A stretch of DNA of 20,569 bases from a virus: positions 1 through 20,569 of IMG/VR virus record IMGVR_UViG_3300044834_000099; one strand, 5' to 3'. Positions 1-7,610 of the stretch are shown here, one piece after another. The position numbers were made by a program, and so were the translations under genes. Each line of letters begins with the position of its first letter. Within the stretch, counting starts at the first letter, position 1. Under the pieces are notes generated by a model, which was not told the DNA's origin, ran no database searches, and saw only the letters and a list, made by a program, of their open reading frames with translations.

Positions 1-504
1 ATGGGCGCTCGAGGTCCCGTGCCGAACCGATCGAGTCAGCGTCGGCGGACGAACAAGGAATCGACGCCGGATAAGGCCCCGGCGGGCGCGTCAGCGGGCG
101 TCGAGCACCGCACTCCTCCGCCGCCGGCCAAGCGGGGGTGGCACCCCGTCGCAAGGGCCTGGTACAAGGCGCTCTCCGAGTCGGGACAGAGCGCGTTCTA
201 CGAGGCCTCGGACTGGGCCACCGCCGTGCTGGTCGCCGAGGGCATGAGCCGCGACCTGAGGCCGAAGTTCGTCGGGATGGGCACGACGATCGACGCGGAG
301 GGCAACCTGTTGAGCGAGGCGGTGTTCGCCGAGCTCCCCGTCAAGGGAGCGTCGCTGGCCGCCTACCTGAAGGCGATGACCTCGCTGCTCGTAACCGAGG
401 GCGATCGCCGCCGGGCGAAGCTCGAGCTGCAGCGGCCGGCTAAGGGGCCGGCGGACCCGGACGTGCCGAGCCTCGATGACTTCCGCGATCGCCTCTCCGG
501 CTGA
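1..504 (+). CDS. Phage terminase small subunit (P27-like)
   Basis: This is the DNA-recognition subunit of the packaging motor. It binds phage DNA at the packaging site and hands it to the large terminase. The 167-residue protein opens with MGARGPVPNRSSQRRR, very close to the G-x-RGPxPxR basic N-terminus usual for P27-family small terminases. The middle is helical, with the W-x-PxAxAWYKALSESGQ pattern (about residues 47-64) also typical of the family, and the length fits. It overlaps the large terminase by 29 bases, as is common for this pair. The ATG is the first base of the window, so a longer upstream start cannot be excluded, but the recognisable N-terminus makes this start likely. The identification is by family resemblance. 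The DNA site it binds is not visible here. Confidence 0.85.
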   Translation: MGARGPVPNRSSQRRRTNKESTPDKAPAGASAGVEHRTPPPPAKRGWHPVARAWYKALSESGQSAFYEASDWATAVLVAEGMSRDLRPKFVGMGTTIDAEGNLLSEAVFAELPVKGASLAAYLKAMTSLLVTEGDRRRAKLELQRPAKGPADPDVPSLDDFRDRLSG

Positions 505-2116
505 TCGGCTCGACACCCTCCCGCCTGGCCAGCCGGAACTAACGCTCGGGTTCGAGGCGGCGTTCTGGGCCGAGTCGAACCTGATCCAGCCGAACGGGCC
601 GCGGGCCGGGCAACGGTTTCGGCTAACCAGTCGCCAACTCCGATTCTGGCTCTGGTGGTACGCCCTCGACGAGAACGGCCGCTGGCTCTTCAACCACTCC
701 GCGCGCCGACTGGCGAAGGGTTCTGGCAAGTCGCCGTTCGCTGCCGCGCAAGCGCTAACCGAGTTCTGTGGGCCGGTGCGGTTGCTCGACTTCGATCACC
801 GCCGGCCGGGCGGCGTCCGCGGCAAGCCCGTCGACATGCCGCTCGTCCAGATCGCCGCGACCGCCGAGTCGCAGACGGCGAACACGATGCGCATGGTCCG
901 TGCGTTCGCGTCGAAACGCTCCGCGCTCGTTGAGCGCTACCAGCTCGATCCGGGCAAGACCCGCTACTACAAACTGCCGGAGGGAACGCTTGAGGTCATA
1001 ACGTCATCGCCAACCGCGGCCGAGGGCGGCGAGGCGACATTCGTCGTCGGCGACGAGTCCGAGCACTGGAAGCCGGCGAACGGCGGCGTCGAGCTCGCGT
1101 CGACGCTCGAGGACAACCTCGCCAAGTCCGGCTCCCGGATGCTCGAGACCGCGAACGCGTGGGTCCCCGGCGCCGAGTCGGTCGCCGAGGCAACATGGGA
1201 CGGTTGGCTGCTCCAGGAGGAGGGCCGCACCCGCGGCGAAACACAGATCCTCTACGACGCCGTCATCGCCCCGGCCGACACCGACATGGCCGACCCGGAC
1301 TCGTTGCGCGCGGCACTCGAGCACGTCTATGCCGACTGTCCGTGGGTCGACATCTCGACGATCATGGAGCGGATCTGGTCGCCGAAGGCGAAGCCGGACG
1401 ACTCCAAGCGCAAGTACCTGAACCGGCCGACCGCGGCGCTCGACGCGTGGATCGAACCCGAGCAGTGGGCAGTGCTCTCACCCGGCACGCCGACGGGATG
1501 GCCCGACCCGGGCACCGAGATCGTCATGTTCTGCGACGGGTCGAAGTCGCGGGACACGACTTTCCTGGTCGGCTGCGAGGTCGACTCCGGGCGCGTGTTC
1601 AAGCTCGGCGGGTGGGAGCCCGACCCGAACGACGACGAGGACACTGTCGACCTCGCCGACGTCGACCGTGTCGTGATCAAAGCCTTTGAGACGTTCGACG
1701 TGCTCGCGTTCTTCTCCGACGTGCGCGAGCTCGAGTCGTTCGCGCTGACGACCTGGCCCAACCGCTACAAGGACGACCTGCTGATCTGGGCGGTCCCGTC
1801 AGGGAAGCCGCCGCAGCCGATCGCGTGGGACATGCGCTCGCACACGGGCGACTTCGCCAGGGCGGCCGAGGCGTGCCACGCCGAGATCGAAGACCAGGAG
1901 TTCACGCACGACGGCGATCCGGCGGTCGCGCGGCACATGGCGAACGCCCGCCGGCGGCCGTATCAGGCGTGGGTGTCGATCGGCAAGGAGTCGAAGGACT
2001 CGCCGAAGAAGGTCGACGCGGCCGTGTGCGTGATCGGCGCGCGGATGGTCCGGCGCCTGGTGCTCGCGTCCGGCAAGCGGAAGAAGAAGCGGTCAGGCAA
2101 GGCGATGTCCGTCTGA
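476..2116 (+). CDS. Phage terminase large subunit
   Basis: This is the packaging motor ATPase and nuclease that cuts concatemeric DNA and translocates it into the prohead at the portal. The protein has 546 residues, normal for the family. The N-terminal ATPase shows a Walker A-type loop LAKGSGKSP at residues 79-87 and a Walker B-like FVVGDESE at 189-196 (D193, E194 the likely magnesium and catalytic acids). The C-terminal RNase H-like nuclease has candidate metal-binding aspartates at D354 (MFCDGSK), D415 (FFSDVRE) and D514 (KKVDAAV). The N-terminal run PRAGQRFRLTSRQLRFW (42-58) is the usual adenine-pocket region of Terminase_1-like proteins. The C-terminus ends in a lysine-rich tail. The ATG at 476 lies inside the small-subunit gene, suggesting translational coupling. 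Confidence in the function is high. Confidence 0.93.
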   Translation: MTSAIASPADRLDTLPPGQPELTLGFEAAFWAESNLIQPNGPRAGQRFRLTSRQLRFWLWWYALDENGRWLFNHSARRLAKGSGKSPFAAAQALTEFCGPVRLLDFDHRRPGGVRGKPVDMPLVQIAATAESQTANTMRMVRAFASKRSALVERYQLDPGKTRYYKLPEGTLEVITSSPTAAEGGEATFVVGDESEHWKPANGGVELASTLEDNLAKSGSRMLETANAWVPGAESVAEATWDGWLLQEEGRTRGETQILYDAVIAPADTDMADPDSLRAALEHVYADCPWVDISTIMERIWSPKAKPDDSKRKYLNRPTAALDAWIEPEQWAVLSPGTPTGWPDPGTEIVMFCDGSKSRDTTFLVGCEVDSGRVFKLGGWEPDPNDDEDTVDLADVDRVVIKAFETFDVLAFFSDVRELESFALTTWPNRYKDDLLIWAVPSGKPPQPIAWDMRSHTGDFARAAEACHAEIEDQEFTHDGDPAVARHMANARRRPYQAWVSIGKESKDSPKKVDAAVCVIGARMVRRLVLASGKRKKKRSGKAMSV

Positions 2117-2138
2117 TCTGAAAGGGGGGGGGAGCAGC

Positions 2139-3503
2139 TTGCTCAGAGCCAGCGCAGCGATCGAGCAGGCTCAGCGCCTCCACGGCTACCGGATTGCCGA
2201 GCGCGACCAGCTCGACAACATCCGCCGGTACTGGAAGGGCCGGCAGAAGCTCCCCGCCGTCATCCCGACATCAGCACCGCACGAGGTAAAGGTCATGTCA
2301 CGCAGCTCGCGCGTGAACGTGATCCCGATCGTCCTCAACAGCCTCGTGCAAGCTTCGTTCGTCGACGGCTTCAGGGCTGGGAATGACGGCGCCGATCTCG
2401 ACGTGTGGGGCGTCTGGCAGGCGAACCGGATGGACGCTCACCAGACAGCGATTCACCGCGCCGCGTTCGCCTACGGTGCCGCATACGCGGTCGTCCTTCC
2501 CGGCGACCCACTCCCGGTGATCCGCGGGGTCTCGCCGCGGGCGATGACTGCCATGTACGGGGAGGATCCCGATTGGCCGATGTGGGCGCTCGAGCGCGCC
2601 GCGAAGGGCTCATGGCGCCTGTACGACGAGGAAGCCGTCTACTTCCTCAGCGGTGAGCCGGGCAGCTTCGAGTTCATCGAAGCGCGCAAGCATCCCGCCG
2701 GAGTGACGCCGGTGGTTCGGTACCTCGACGAGGACGACCTCGACGCCGACGACGAAGTTGAAGCGGGGTGGCCGCAAGCACAGAACGTGATCGACATCCC
2801 GACGCGCGGCCAGGTCGGCCCGCTCATGCCGATCCAGGACCAGATCGACCTCACCACCTTCGGCCTCCAGGTCACGCAGCACTACGGAGCCTTCAAGCAG
2901 CGCTACATCATCGGCTGGGTCGCCGAGTCCGAGAAGGAACTCGCCAAGCACGGCGCGTCGTACCTGATGACGATCGACGGCGACGCGCAGGAGATCAAGG
3001 CTGGCGAGTGGGACCAGAACAACCTCGACGGCTACATCAAGAGCCGCGAGTCCTCGCTGCGCCACGCCGCAACCCTCTCCCAGACGCCCGTCCACGAGCT
3101 GATCGGCGAGGTCGTCAACCTCTCCGCTGAAGCGCTCGCCGCCGCGGAGAAGGGGCACGAGCGCAAGGTCGACGAGCGGCACACCCTCATAGGTGAGTCG
3201 CATGAGCAGGTGTTCTGGCTCGTCGGGAAGTACACAGGGGTCGATGTCCCCGACGACGCCCAGGTCGTCTGGCGCGACACGTCCGCGCGCGCGTTCGCCG
3301 CAACCGTCGACGCGCTCGGGAAGCTCACGCAGATGCTCGGAATCCCGCCGCAAGAGCTGTGGGAGCGCGTCCCCGGCGCCACGAAGCAGGACATCGACCG
3401 GTGGAAGGCCGCCGCGGCGCAGGGCGACTCGTTCAAGGTGCTTTCGGATCTGCTCGAGCGGCAGGCTGCTGGCGGCAACGGCGGCGACCCAGTGCTCCAG
3501 TAG
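2139..3503 (+). CDS. Phage portal protein (SPP1 gp6-like)
   Basis: The portal forms the twelve-subunit ring at one capsid vertex through which DNA enters and to which the tail connector attaches. The protein has 454 residues, a usual portal length. Its N-terminus (QLDNIRRYWKGRQKLP, then RVNVIPIVLNSLVQASFVDGF) matches the pattern of actinophage portals of the SPP1 gp6-like family, followed by an alpha/beta wing region and a helical C-terminus with LSQTPVHELIGE and LSAEALAAAEKGHERKV. The start is a TTG at 2139, chosen because a very purine-rich ribosome binding site (AAA plus nine G and AG, 2121-2134) lies just upstream. The gene starts 22 bases after the large terminase, and its stop is one base before the GTG of the MuF-like gene. 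Confidence 0.9.
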   Translation: MLRASAAIEQAQRLHGYRIAERDQLDNIRRYWKGRQKLPAVIPTSAPHEVKVMSRSSRVNVIPIVLNSLVQASFVDGFRAGNDGADLDVWGVWQANRMDAHQTAIHRAAFAYGAAYAVVLPGDPLPVIRGVSPRAMTAMYGEDPDWPMWALERAAKGSWRLYDEEAVYFLSGEPGSFEFIEARKHPAGVTPVVRYLDEDDLDADDEVEAGWPQAQNVIDIPTRGQVGPLMPIQDQIDLTTFGLQVTQHYGAFKQRYIIGWVAESEKELAKHGASYLMTIDGDAQEIKAGEWDQNNLDGYIKSRESSLRHAATLSQTPVHELIGEVVNLSAEALAAAEKGHERKVDERHTLIGESHEQVFWLVGKYTGVDVPDDAQVVWRDTSARAFAATVDALGKLTQMLGIPPQELWERVPGATKQDIDRWKAAAAQGDSFKVLSDLLERQAAGGNGGDPVLQ

Positions 3504-3504
3504 G

Positions 3505-4254
3505 GTGGCCCGCACCGACGAAGGCGAGGCGCTGACCGAGCGCCACCGCCAAGGACAGATCGCCCTGCGCGCTGGCGCGCTTCGAGACTTCATCCGGCTC
3601 TGGCCGATCTGGCAGGGAGACGACCAGACCTTCGCCACGCTCGTCGCCGCGACCGTCCCACTCGTCACCGTCCACCGGCAGATATCAGCGACGTTCGCCG
3701 CCGCGTACTTTGACGCCTTCCGGCGGCTCGAGCAGGCCCCAGGCGACGCCGCCGCGCGGCTTCCCGAACCGCTCGACGTCGCCAAGCTCGAGGCGGCACT
3801 GCACGTCACCGGCCGGATCGCGACGCGCAACGCGATCGTCGCCGGCCAGGCGCCGCGCGCGGCGATGCAGACCGCGCTTGTCCGAACCTCCGGTGCGGTC
3901 GGCACGGACGTGCTCGACGGTGGACGCGAGACCCTGACCTTGTCCGCTGAGGGCGACCGCCACGCTCGCGGCTGGCAGCGGGTCGCGTCCGGCAAGGCGT
4001 GTGCGTTTTGCGCGCTCCTGGCGGCTCGCGGCCCGGTCTACTCCGAGTCGGGTGCCCGTTTCCAGGCCCACGGCCACTGTGCTTGTGGTGTCGAGCCCGT
4101 GTACGACGGCGCCGCGCTGCCCCCCACCTCAAGTCACTTCCGAGCGCTCTACCAGCAGGCGACGCGCGAGGCGTCCGCCAACGGCGACCTGACCCGCGGC
4201 ACGACGAATGACGCTTTGAACGCGTTCCGGCGCGCTCTGGCAGCACAGACGTGA
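3505..4254 (+). CDS. MuF-like minor head protein with Cys/His cluster
   Basis: This gene sits between portal and scaffold, where actinophages carry a MuF/VG15-type minor head protein that associates with the portal inside the capsid. With the GTG at 3505 the product has 249 residues. The same frame is open back to 3193, but that part lies inside the portal gene, so GTG 3505, one base after the portal stop, is the better start. The N-terminal half is helical. The C-terminal part holds a probable zinc cluster: C166 and C169 (CAFC), then H189, H191, C192 and C194 (HGHCAC), followed by GVEPVY. This C-x2-C ... H-x-HCxC arrangement with an intervening RGPVY is characteristic of the family. The detailed role in DNA ejection or head assembly is known only in part for relatives. 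No toxin-like fusion is visible at the C-terminus. Confidence 0.8.
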   Translation: MARTDEGEALTERHRQGQIALRAGALRDFIRLWPIWQGDDQTFATLVAATVPLVTVHRQISATFAAAYFDAFRRLEQAPGDAAARLPEPLDVAKLEAALHVTGRIATRNAIVAGQAPRAAMQTALVRTSGAVGTDVLDGGRETLTLSAEGDRHARGWQRVASGKACAFCALLAARGPVYSESGARFQAHGHCACGVEPVYDGAALPPTSSHFRALYQQATREASANGDLTRGTTNDALNAFRRALAAQT

Positions 4255-4305
4255 CCCAGCGCCCGTCCCAGGAGGGCGGCGACCACGAAGCCCCAGGAGG
4301 GCTAC

Positions 4306-4944
4306 ATGCACAAGACACCGTTCATCGACGGCGACCACGTCGTCTTCCCAAACGGCCGGCGGCTGCCGCGCGTACGTGGCGGCGACGGCACCGACGACCC
4401 GAAGCCCGACCCGCCGAAGGACGACCCGAAGCCCGAGCCCAAGAACGACCCAAAGCCGCCGTGGGGCTCGGACGCGGAGTTCGACCCCGAGAAGGCGTGG
4501 CAGCTCGTGCAGGGCCTGCGTGCCGACAAGGACAAGCTCAAAGGCGAGCGCGACGGCTTCAAGGGCAAGCTCGACGAGCGCGACCGAGAGAACGAGTCCG
4601 CCGCCGAGAAAGCACAGCGCGAGAAGGACGAGGCGCTGCAGCGCGCGACCACCGCCGAGGGCCAGGCGCTCCGGCTCGAGGTCGCGCTCGACAAGGCACC
4701 CGATGGCATGGCGCTCGGCCAGGTTCGGAAGCTCGCGAAGCGACTGACCGGCACCACGAAGGAAGAGATGGAGGCTGACGCGGACGAGCTGTTCGCCGAC
4801 TTCCAGCCCGTCCCGACGGACGACGACCCCAAGCCGGGGTCACGTCGTCCTCGGGAGCAGTTGCGGCCAGGTGCCGCGCCCTCCGCCGAGCCGGAGGAGA
4901 CGGACCCCAGAAAGCTCGCGGCGGCGGTCGAAGAGCGCTACTAG
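4306..4944 (+). CDS. Capsid scaffolding protein
   Basis: This is the likely internal scaffold that guides capsid protein into a closed prohead and then leaves. The 212-residue protein is strongly charged. A proline/aspartate/lysine-rich linker (about residues 29-51, with DPKP repeats) precedes a long helix predicted as coiled coil (about 64-125, DKDKLKGERDGFKGKLDERD and so on). A short helical region and a disordered acidic tail with another DDDPKP follow. Such composition directly upstream of the major capsid gene is typical of scaffolds; the family itself is poorly conserved in sequence. The start has a good Shine-Dalgarno, CCAGGAGGG, ending four bases before the ATG. The stop codon falls in the loop of a terminator-like hairpin (4931-4954). 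No protease motif is seen. Confidence 0.75.
   Translation: MHKTPFIDGDHVVFPNGRRLPRVRGGDGTDDPKPDPPKDDPKPEPKNDPKPPWGSDAEFDPEKAWQLVQGLRADKDKLKGERDGFKGKLDERDRENESAAEKAQREKDEALQRATTAEGQALRLEVALDKAPDGMALGQVRKLAKRLTGTTKEEMEADADELFADFQPVPTDDDPKPGSRRPREQLRPGAAPSAEPEETDPRKLAAAVEERY
4393..4458 (+). repeat. Short direct repeats in scaffold linker
   Basis: A 17-base block, GACGACCCGAAGCCCGA, occurs at 4393-4409 and again identically at 4420-4436, a spacing of 27 bases (nine codons). A degenerate third copy (AACGACCCAAAGCCG) lies at 4444-4458. At the protein level this gives DDPKPD / DDPKPE / NDPKPP. It forms the flexible linker between the N-terminus and the coiled coil of the scaffold. Confidence 0.85.
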
Positions 4945-4954
4945 GCGCTCTTTT
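4931..4954 (+). terminator. Intrinsic terminator-like hairpin at end of scaffold gene
   Basis: A perfect 8-bp stem is formed by AAGAGCGC (4931-4938) and GCGCTCTT (4945-4952) around a six-base loop, TACTAG, which contains the scaffold stop codon. The right arm runs into further T residues (TTTT at 4951-4954). This has the form of a Rho-independent terminator or attenuator. Its place between scaffold and capsid genes could set their relative expression, or it could be an RNA processing or stabilising element for capsid mRNA. The U tract is short, so termination is likely partial. Confidence 0.6.
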
Positions 4955-4995
4955 AGCCCCGGCGTCGCGCCCTCATCCAAGAAAGGGACGACCAC

Positions 4996-6192
4996 ATGTC
5001 CACGTTCATTAAGGCTGAAAGGGTCGTCTCGACCACGCTCGGCCTCCTGGAGCGGAAGAGCCGCCTCGCCAATCTGGTGTGGCGCGACGCCGGCGGCGAC
5101 TTCCGCGGCGCGAAGAACGAAACGATCACCGTCCGCCTGCCCGCGTATCTGCCCGCTCGTACTCGTGCGCTTCGCTCGGGTACGACCCGCACGAAGGACG
5201 CACTGTTCGAGCGCTCGATCGCGGTCACGCTCGACACCGACATCTACAAGTACCTCGGTGTCACCGACGAGCAGATGAACCTCGACGTCGAGAACTTCGA
5301 CCGGCAGATCACCGATCCGGTGGCCCGCGGGGTCGTCGACCAGATCGAGTCCGAGATCGCGACGGAGATCTCCGGCGCCACCTACGAGGTCACGATCGCG
5401 TACGTCTCCGGCACCGACGACCCCTACGAGGACGTCGTTGTCCCGGCCGGGATCGCGCTCGACAACGCCCACGTCCCCGACGAGGGGCGCGTCCTGCTCG
5501 TCGGGACCGAACTCCAGGCGGACCTCCTGCGATCGGACAAGTTCACCGACGCCTCGAAGTCCGGCACGACCGAGACGCTCCGCAAGGGCGTCATCGGTGA
5601 CATCAATGGCTTCACCGTCGTGAAGGGCGGCGCGTCGATCGCCCCGGACGCCGGCTACGCGTTCCACTCGACCGCATACGTGCTCTCAATGCACATCCCG
5701 GCGGTCCCGTCGTCGGCCGCGTGGGGTGCCTCGAAGTCGTGGAACGGCTTCGCGATGCGCATGGTGCGCGGCTTCGAAATCGCCGAGGTCGAGGAGCAGC
5801 TCGCCGCCGACGTGTGGGTGGGGACGAACGTCGTTAAGGACGACGGCTACTTCGACTCGAACGGGATCTTCATCCCAACGACGGAGCCGGGCGAGACGCT
5901 CGGCCGGTCGCTCGCGCCCGTCGGCGAGGCCGACGACGAGACGTTCACCCTGAACGGGCACGGGCTCGTCGCGGGCGACGAGGTCGAGTTCACAGCCCTC
6001 ACGGGCGGCACAGGTCTGGCGACGAACACGACGTACCACGTGATCGCGGCGGGGCTGACGGCGAGCACGTTCCGCCTGTCGGCCACCGCCGGAGGCGCTG
6101 CGGTGAACTTCACCACGGACGTGACGGCGAGCACGCTCCGCGAGCGCGCCCGCCCGCTCCTGATCCGTTCGGTGAAGATCGCCGTCTCCTAG
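4996..6192 (+). CDS. Major capsid protein (P22 coat-like, HK97 fold) with C-terminal add-on domain
   Basis: This is the shell-forming protein of the head. The 398-residue product begins MSTFIKAERVVSTTLGLLE, then SRLANLVWRDAGGDF and NETITVRLPAYLP. This matches the N-terminal arm and E-loop pattern of P22 gp5-type coat proteins. The central region (about 100-280) carries the expected DQIESEIATEI helix and the LVGTELQADLLRSDKF and NGFTVVKG elements. Residues about 311-380 form an extra beta-rich module (ETFTLNGHGLVAGDEVEF ... TTYHVIAAG ... STFRLSAT) of a type seen in phage surface and tail proteins. A short final strand (RPLLIRSVKIAV) follows it. A good ribosome binding site, GAAAGGGA, precedes the ATG. 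Hairpins lie on both sides of the gene. Without a separate protease gene, assembly probably does not involve cleavage. Confidence 0.9.
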   Translation: MSTFIKAERVVSTTLGLLERKSRLANLVWRDAGGDFRGAKNETITVRLPAYLPARTRALRSGTTRTKDALFERSIAVTLDTDIYKYLGVTDEQMNLDVENFDRQITDPVARGVVDQIESEIATEISGATYEVTIAYVSGTDDPYEDVVVPAGIALDNAHVPDEGRVLLVGTELQADLLRSDKFTDASKSGTTETLRKGVIGDINGFTVVKGGASIAPDAGYAFHSTAYVLSMHIPAVPSSAAWGASKSWNGFAMRMVRGFEIAEVEEQLAADVWVGTNVVKDDGYFDSNGIFIPTTEPGETLGRSLAPVGEADDETFTLNGHGLVAGDEVEFTALTGGTGLATNTTYHVIAAGLTASTFRLSATAGGAAVNFTTDVTASTLRERARPLLIRSVKIAVS

Positions 6193-6197
6193 CAGTA

Positions 6198-6233
6198 CGA
6201 GGCCGCGCCCGATCTCCGGGGTTTGCGGCCTCG
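6198..6233 (+). terminator. Stem-loop after the major capsid gene
   Basis: A perfect 9-bp stem, CGAGGCCGC (6198-6206) with GCGGCCTCG (6225-6233), encloses an 18-base loop that can itself pair CCC with GGG. It starts six bases after the capsid stop codon. No long T tract follows, so it would be a U-less terminator, a partial attenuator, or a 3' stabiliser that lets capsid mRNA accumulate above the downstream connector genes. The structure is clear from the sequence; the function is inferred from position. Confidence 0.5.
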
Positions 6234-6269
6234 CCGTTCTTCGCGAACCACGGACCCTGAGAGGGAAAC

Positions 6270-6755
6270 ATGCGACAGCTTCTCATCAACCCCGAGACGA
6301 ATCAGCGAGTGCAGGCGTCCATCGCGGGCGCCGAGGCGCTGCGCGAGAAGGGCTGGCAGGACGCCTCCAGCGGCAATGCCCCGTCGGTGAAGGACTTCGG
6401 CAGCTCCGGGATCATCGTCCAGAACCTGCGCGCCTCCGACTACGAGAGTGCGTCGATCGAACGAATTCACCGGTTCCTGCAGTCCGGTAACGAGGAGTAC
6501 GCCCGGGGCGTCCTCGCCTACGAGCGCAGCCACCAGGACCGCCCGGTCGTGGTCTCGCTCGCAACGGGGCGCCTCAAGGAGCTCGACGCCGAGCTGTCCG
6601 AGGACGCACCCGCCGACGGGTCCGAGCGCCCGGCGAAGAGCGCCAGCCGAGAGGACTGGGATCAGTACGCCGAGTCGATCGGCGTGGACCCTGAGAAGTT
6701 CTCCTCGAAGCAGGACCTGATCGACGCGGTCGACGAGGCCGAACAGGCGGCGTAG
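6270..6755 (+). CDS. Small head-associated protein with SAP/Rho-N-like C-terminus
   Basis: This 161-residue protein has no assigned function that I recognise with certainty. It begins MRQLLINPETNQRVQASIAGAEALREKGW, resembling the short NPxTGxxV ... AxxLxxxGW motif found in small proteins next to actinophage capsid genes. The C-terminal part (about 126-157, SREDWDQYAESIGVDPEKFSSKQDLIDAV) has the helix-extended-loop-helix pattern of Rho N-terminal/SAP/LEM-like domains, which often bind nucleic acid or protein. The two ends are joined by a helical region and an acidic linker. A clear GAGAGGG ribosome binding site precedes the ATG. It sits between capsid and adaptor genes, so a head-surface or head-tail connector role is plausible but unproven. 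Confidence 0.6.
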   Translation: MRQLLINPETNQRVQASIAGAEALREKGWQDASSGNAPSVKDFGSSGIIVQNLRASDYESASIERIHRFLQSGNEEYARGVLAYERSHQDRPVVVSLATGRLKELDAELSEDAPADGSERPAKSASREDWDQYAESIGVDPEKFSSKQDLIDAVDEAEQAA

Positions 6756-7190
6756 GTGGCGACCTACGCGACGCCCGACGCGCTGCGCGCCGAGCTCGGA
6801 GTCGACGAGTCCTCGCTCTCGGATGAGGACGCCAACCGGCTGATCGTCGCAGCCGAGGACCTGATCGACGCCGAGCTCAACCAGCTGCGTGACGAGAACG
6901 ACGACCCGCGCCCAATCGATGAGGCGACCGGACGCAAGGTAACTCAATCGCTCGTCGACGAGTGGCGGTGGATGAAGCTGGCGAGCGCGACCGTGCTGGT
7001 CGCTGCACTCCTATACCAGGAGCCCGACGCTGCTCGCGGCCGTCAGTGGAAGCGTGAGCGCGGTCCAGCCTTCGAGTTCGACGGACCGCGAGGGCACGAC
7101 CTTGGACGCCGCGTCGTGGCGCTGCTCGCCGCAACCGGCTGGTACAGGAGCCGACTCGGCTCAGTATCGATGTCCAACTGGACCGAATGA
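6756..7190 (+). CDS. Head-tail adaptor protein (HK97 gp6-like)
   Basis: This is the first connector after the capsid gene. Such proteins bind under the portal ring and begin the neck. The 144-residue protein starts with a GTG directly after the previous stop codon. It reads ATPDALRAELGVDESSLSDEDANRLIVAAEDLIDAEL, the usual opening of gp6/gp15-type adaptors (a short segment, then a long helix containing AxxLIDxxL). A second helix (SLVDEWRWMKLASATVLVAALLYQ) matches the helical bundle core. The C-terminus ends LGRRVVALLAATGWYRSRLGSVSM, where relatives have a tail that contacts the portal. Assignment rests on position and helix pattern. Confidence 0.72.
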   Translation: MATYATPDALRAELGVDESSLSDEDANRLIVAAEDLIDAELNQLRDENDDPRPIDEATGRKVTQSLVDEWRWMKLASATVLVAALLYQEPDAARGRQWKRERGPAFEFDGPRGHDLGRRVVALLAATGWYRSRLGSVSMSNWTE

Positions 7191-7214
7191 ACTGCGGCGC
7201 GGGGCGGTGACCAG

Positions 7215-7610
7215 GTGAGGGGAAACGCAGTACTGCTCGAGATCACCGGCCCGGGCCCGGCTGACGCGTATGGCGATGCCGGCACGGGCGCCGCCGTCTG
7301 GGTCGGCCGGCTCGCGGGCCACCTCGAGGAGACGAACCGTCAGGTGGTGTCTCGTGGATCACAGAGCCTTGACGGAGGCGCCGGCGGCCAGACGACGAAG
7401 GTCGAGACCACCGTGCTACACGTGATCGGGGGGCGCGTGTTGCCCGAGATCCAGCCCGGTGAGGCATCGGCCGCGGCCACCGTGCTGTTAGAGGACCGCC
7501 GCCCGCTCCAGCCGCGGGCGCGGCGTTTCCAGGTGATCGGCGTCGAGCGCTACGCGATGGGGGCGCGGGTCGACTCAATACGGCTAGAGCTCGGGAGTGA
7601 GACTCAATGA
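7215..7610 (+). CDS. Probable head-closure (stopper) connector protein
   Basis: This 131-residue protein begins at a GTG at 7215 and overlaps the next gene by four bases (ATGA). It lies between the adaptor and the gp10-like gene, the usual place of a head-closure protein that plugs the neck and joins head to tail. The sequence is beta-rich, with an N-terminal RGNAVLLEITGPGPADAYGD and later TKVETTVLHVIGGRVLP and FQVIGVERYAMGARVDSIRLEL. These fit the small beta-barrel of such stoppers. Sequence conservation in this family is low, so the call is positional. A more exact start is uncertain because no strong ribosome binding site is visible. Confidence 0.55.
   Translation: MRGNAVLLEITGPGPADAYGDAGTGAAVWVGRLAGHLEETNRQVVSRGSQSLDGGAGGQTTKVETTVLHVIGGRVLPEIQPGEASAAATVLLEDRRPLQPRARRFQVIGVERYAMGARVDSIRLELGSETQ

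Noticed and set aside
3193-3504. N-terminal extension of the MuF-like gene into the portal gene
   Set aside because: The extension reads as S/R/T-rich noise in a frame shadowing the portal; the GTG at 3505 is one base after the portal stop and begins family-like sequence.
2610-3995. 461-codon open frame on the minus strand opposite portal and MuF-like genes
   Set aside because: It spans the junction of two good plus-strand genes and shows no domain pattern, so it is a composition artefact.
4251-4778. 175-codon plus-strand frame overlapping the scaffold gene
   Set aside because: It is an R/A/G-rich alternate frame of the scaffold with no motif; the scaffold frame has the coiled-coil and a proper ribosome binding site.
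3505-4944. A head maturation protease
   Set aside because: Neither the MuF-like protein nor the scaffold shows a serine-histidine protease pattern, and the capsid N-terminus looks like an uncleaved P22-type arm.
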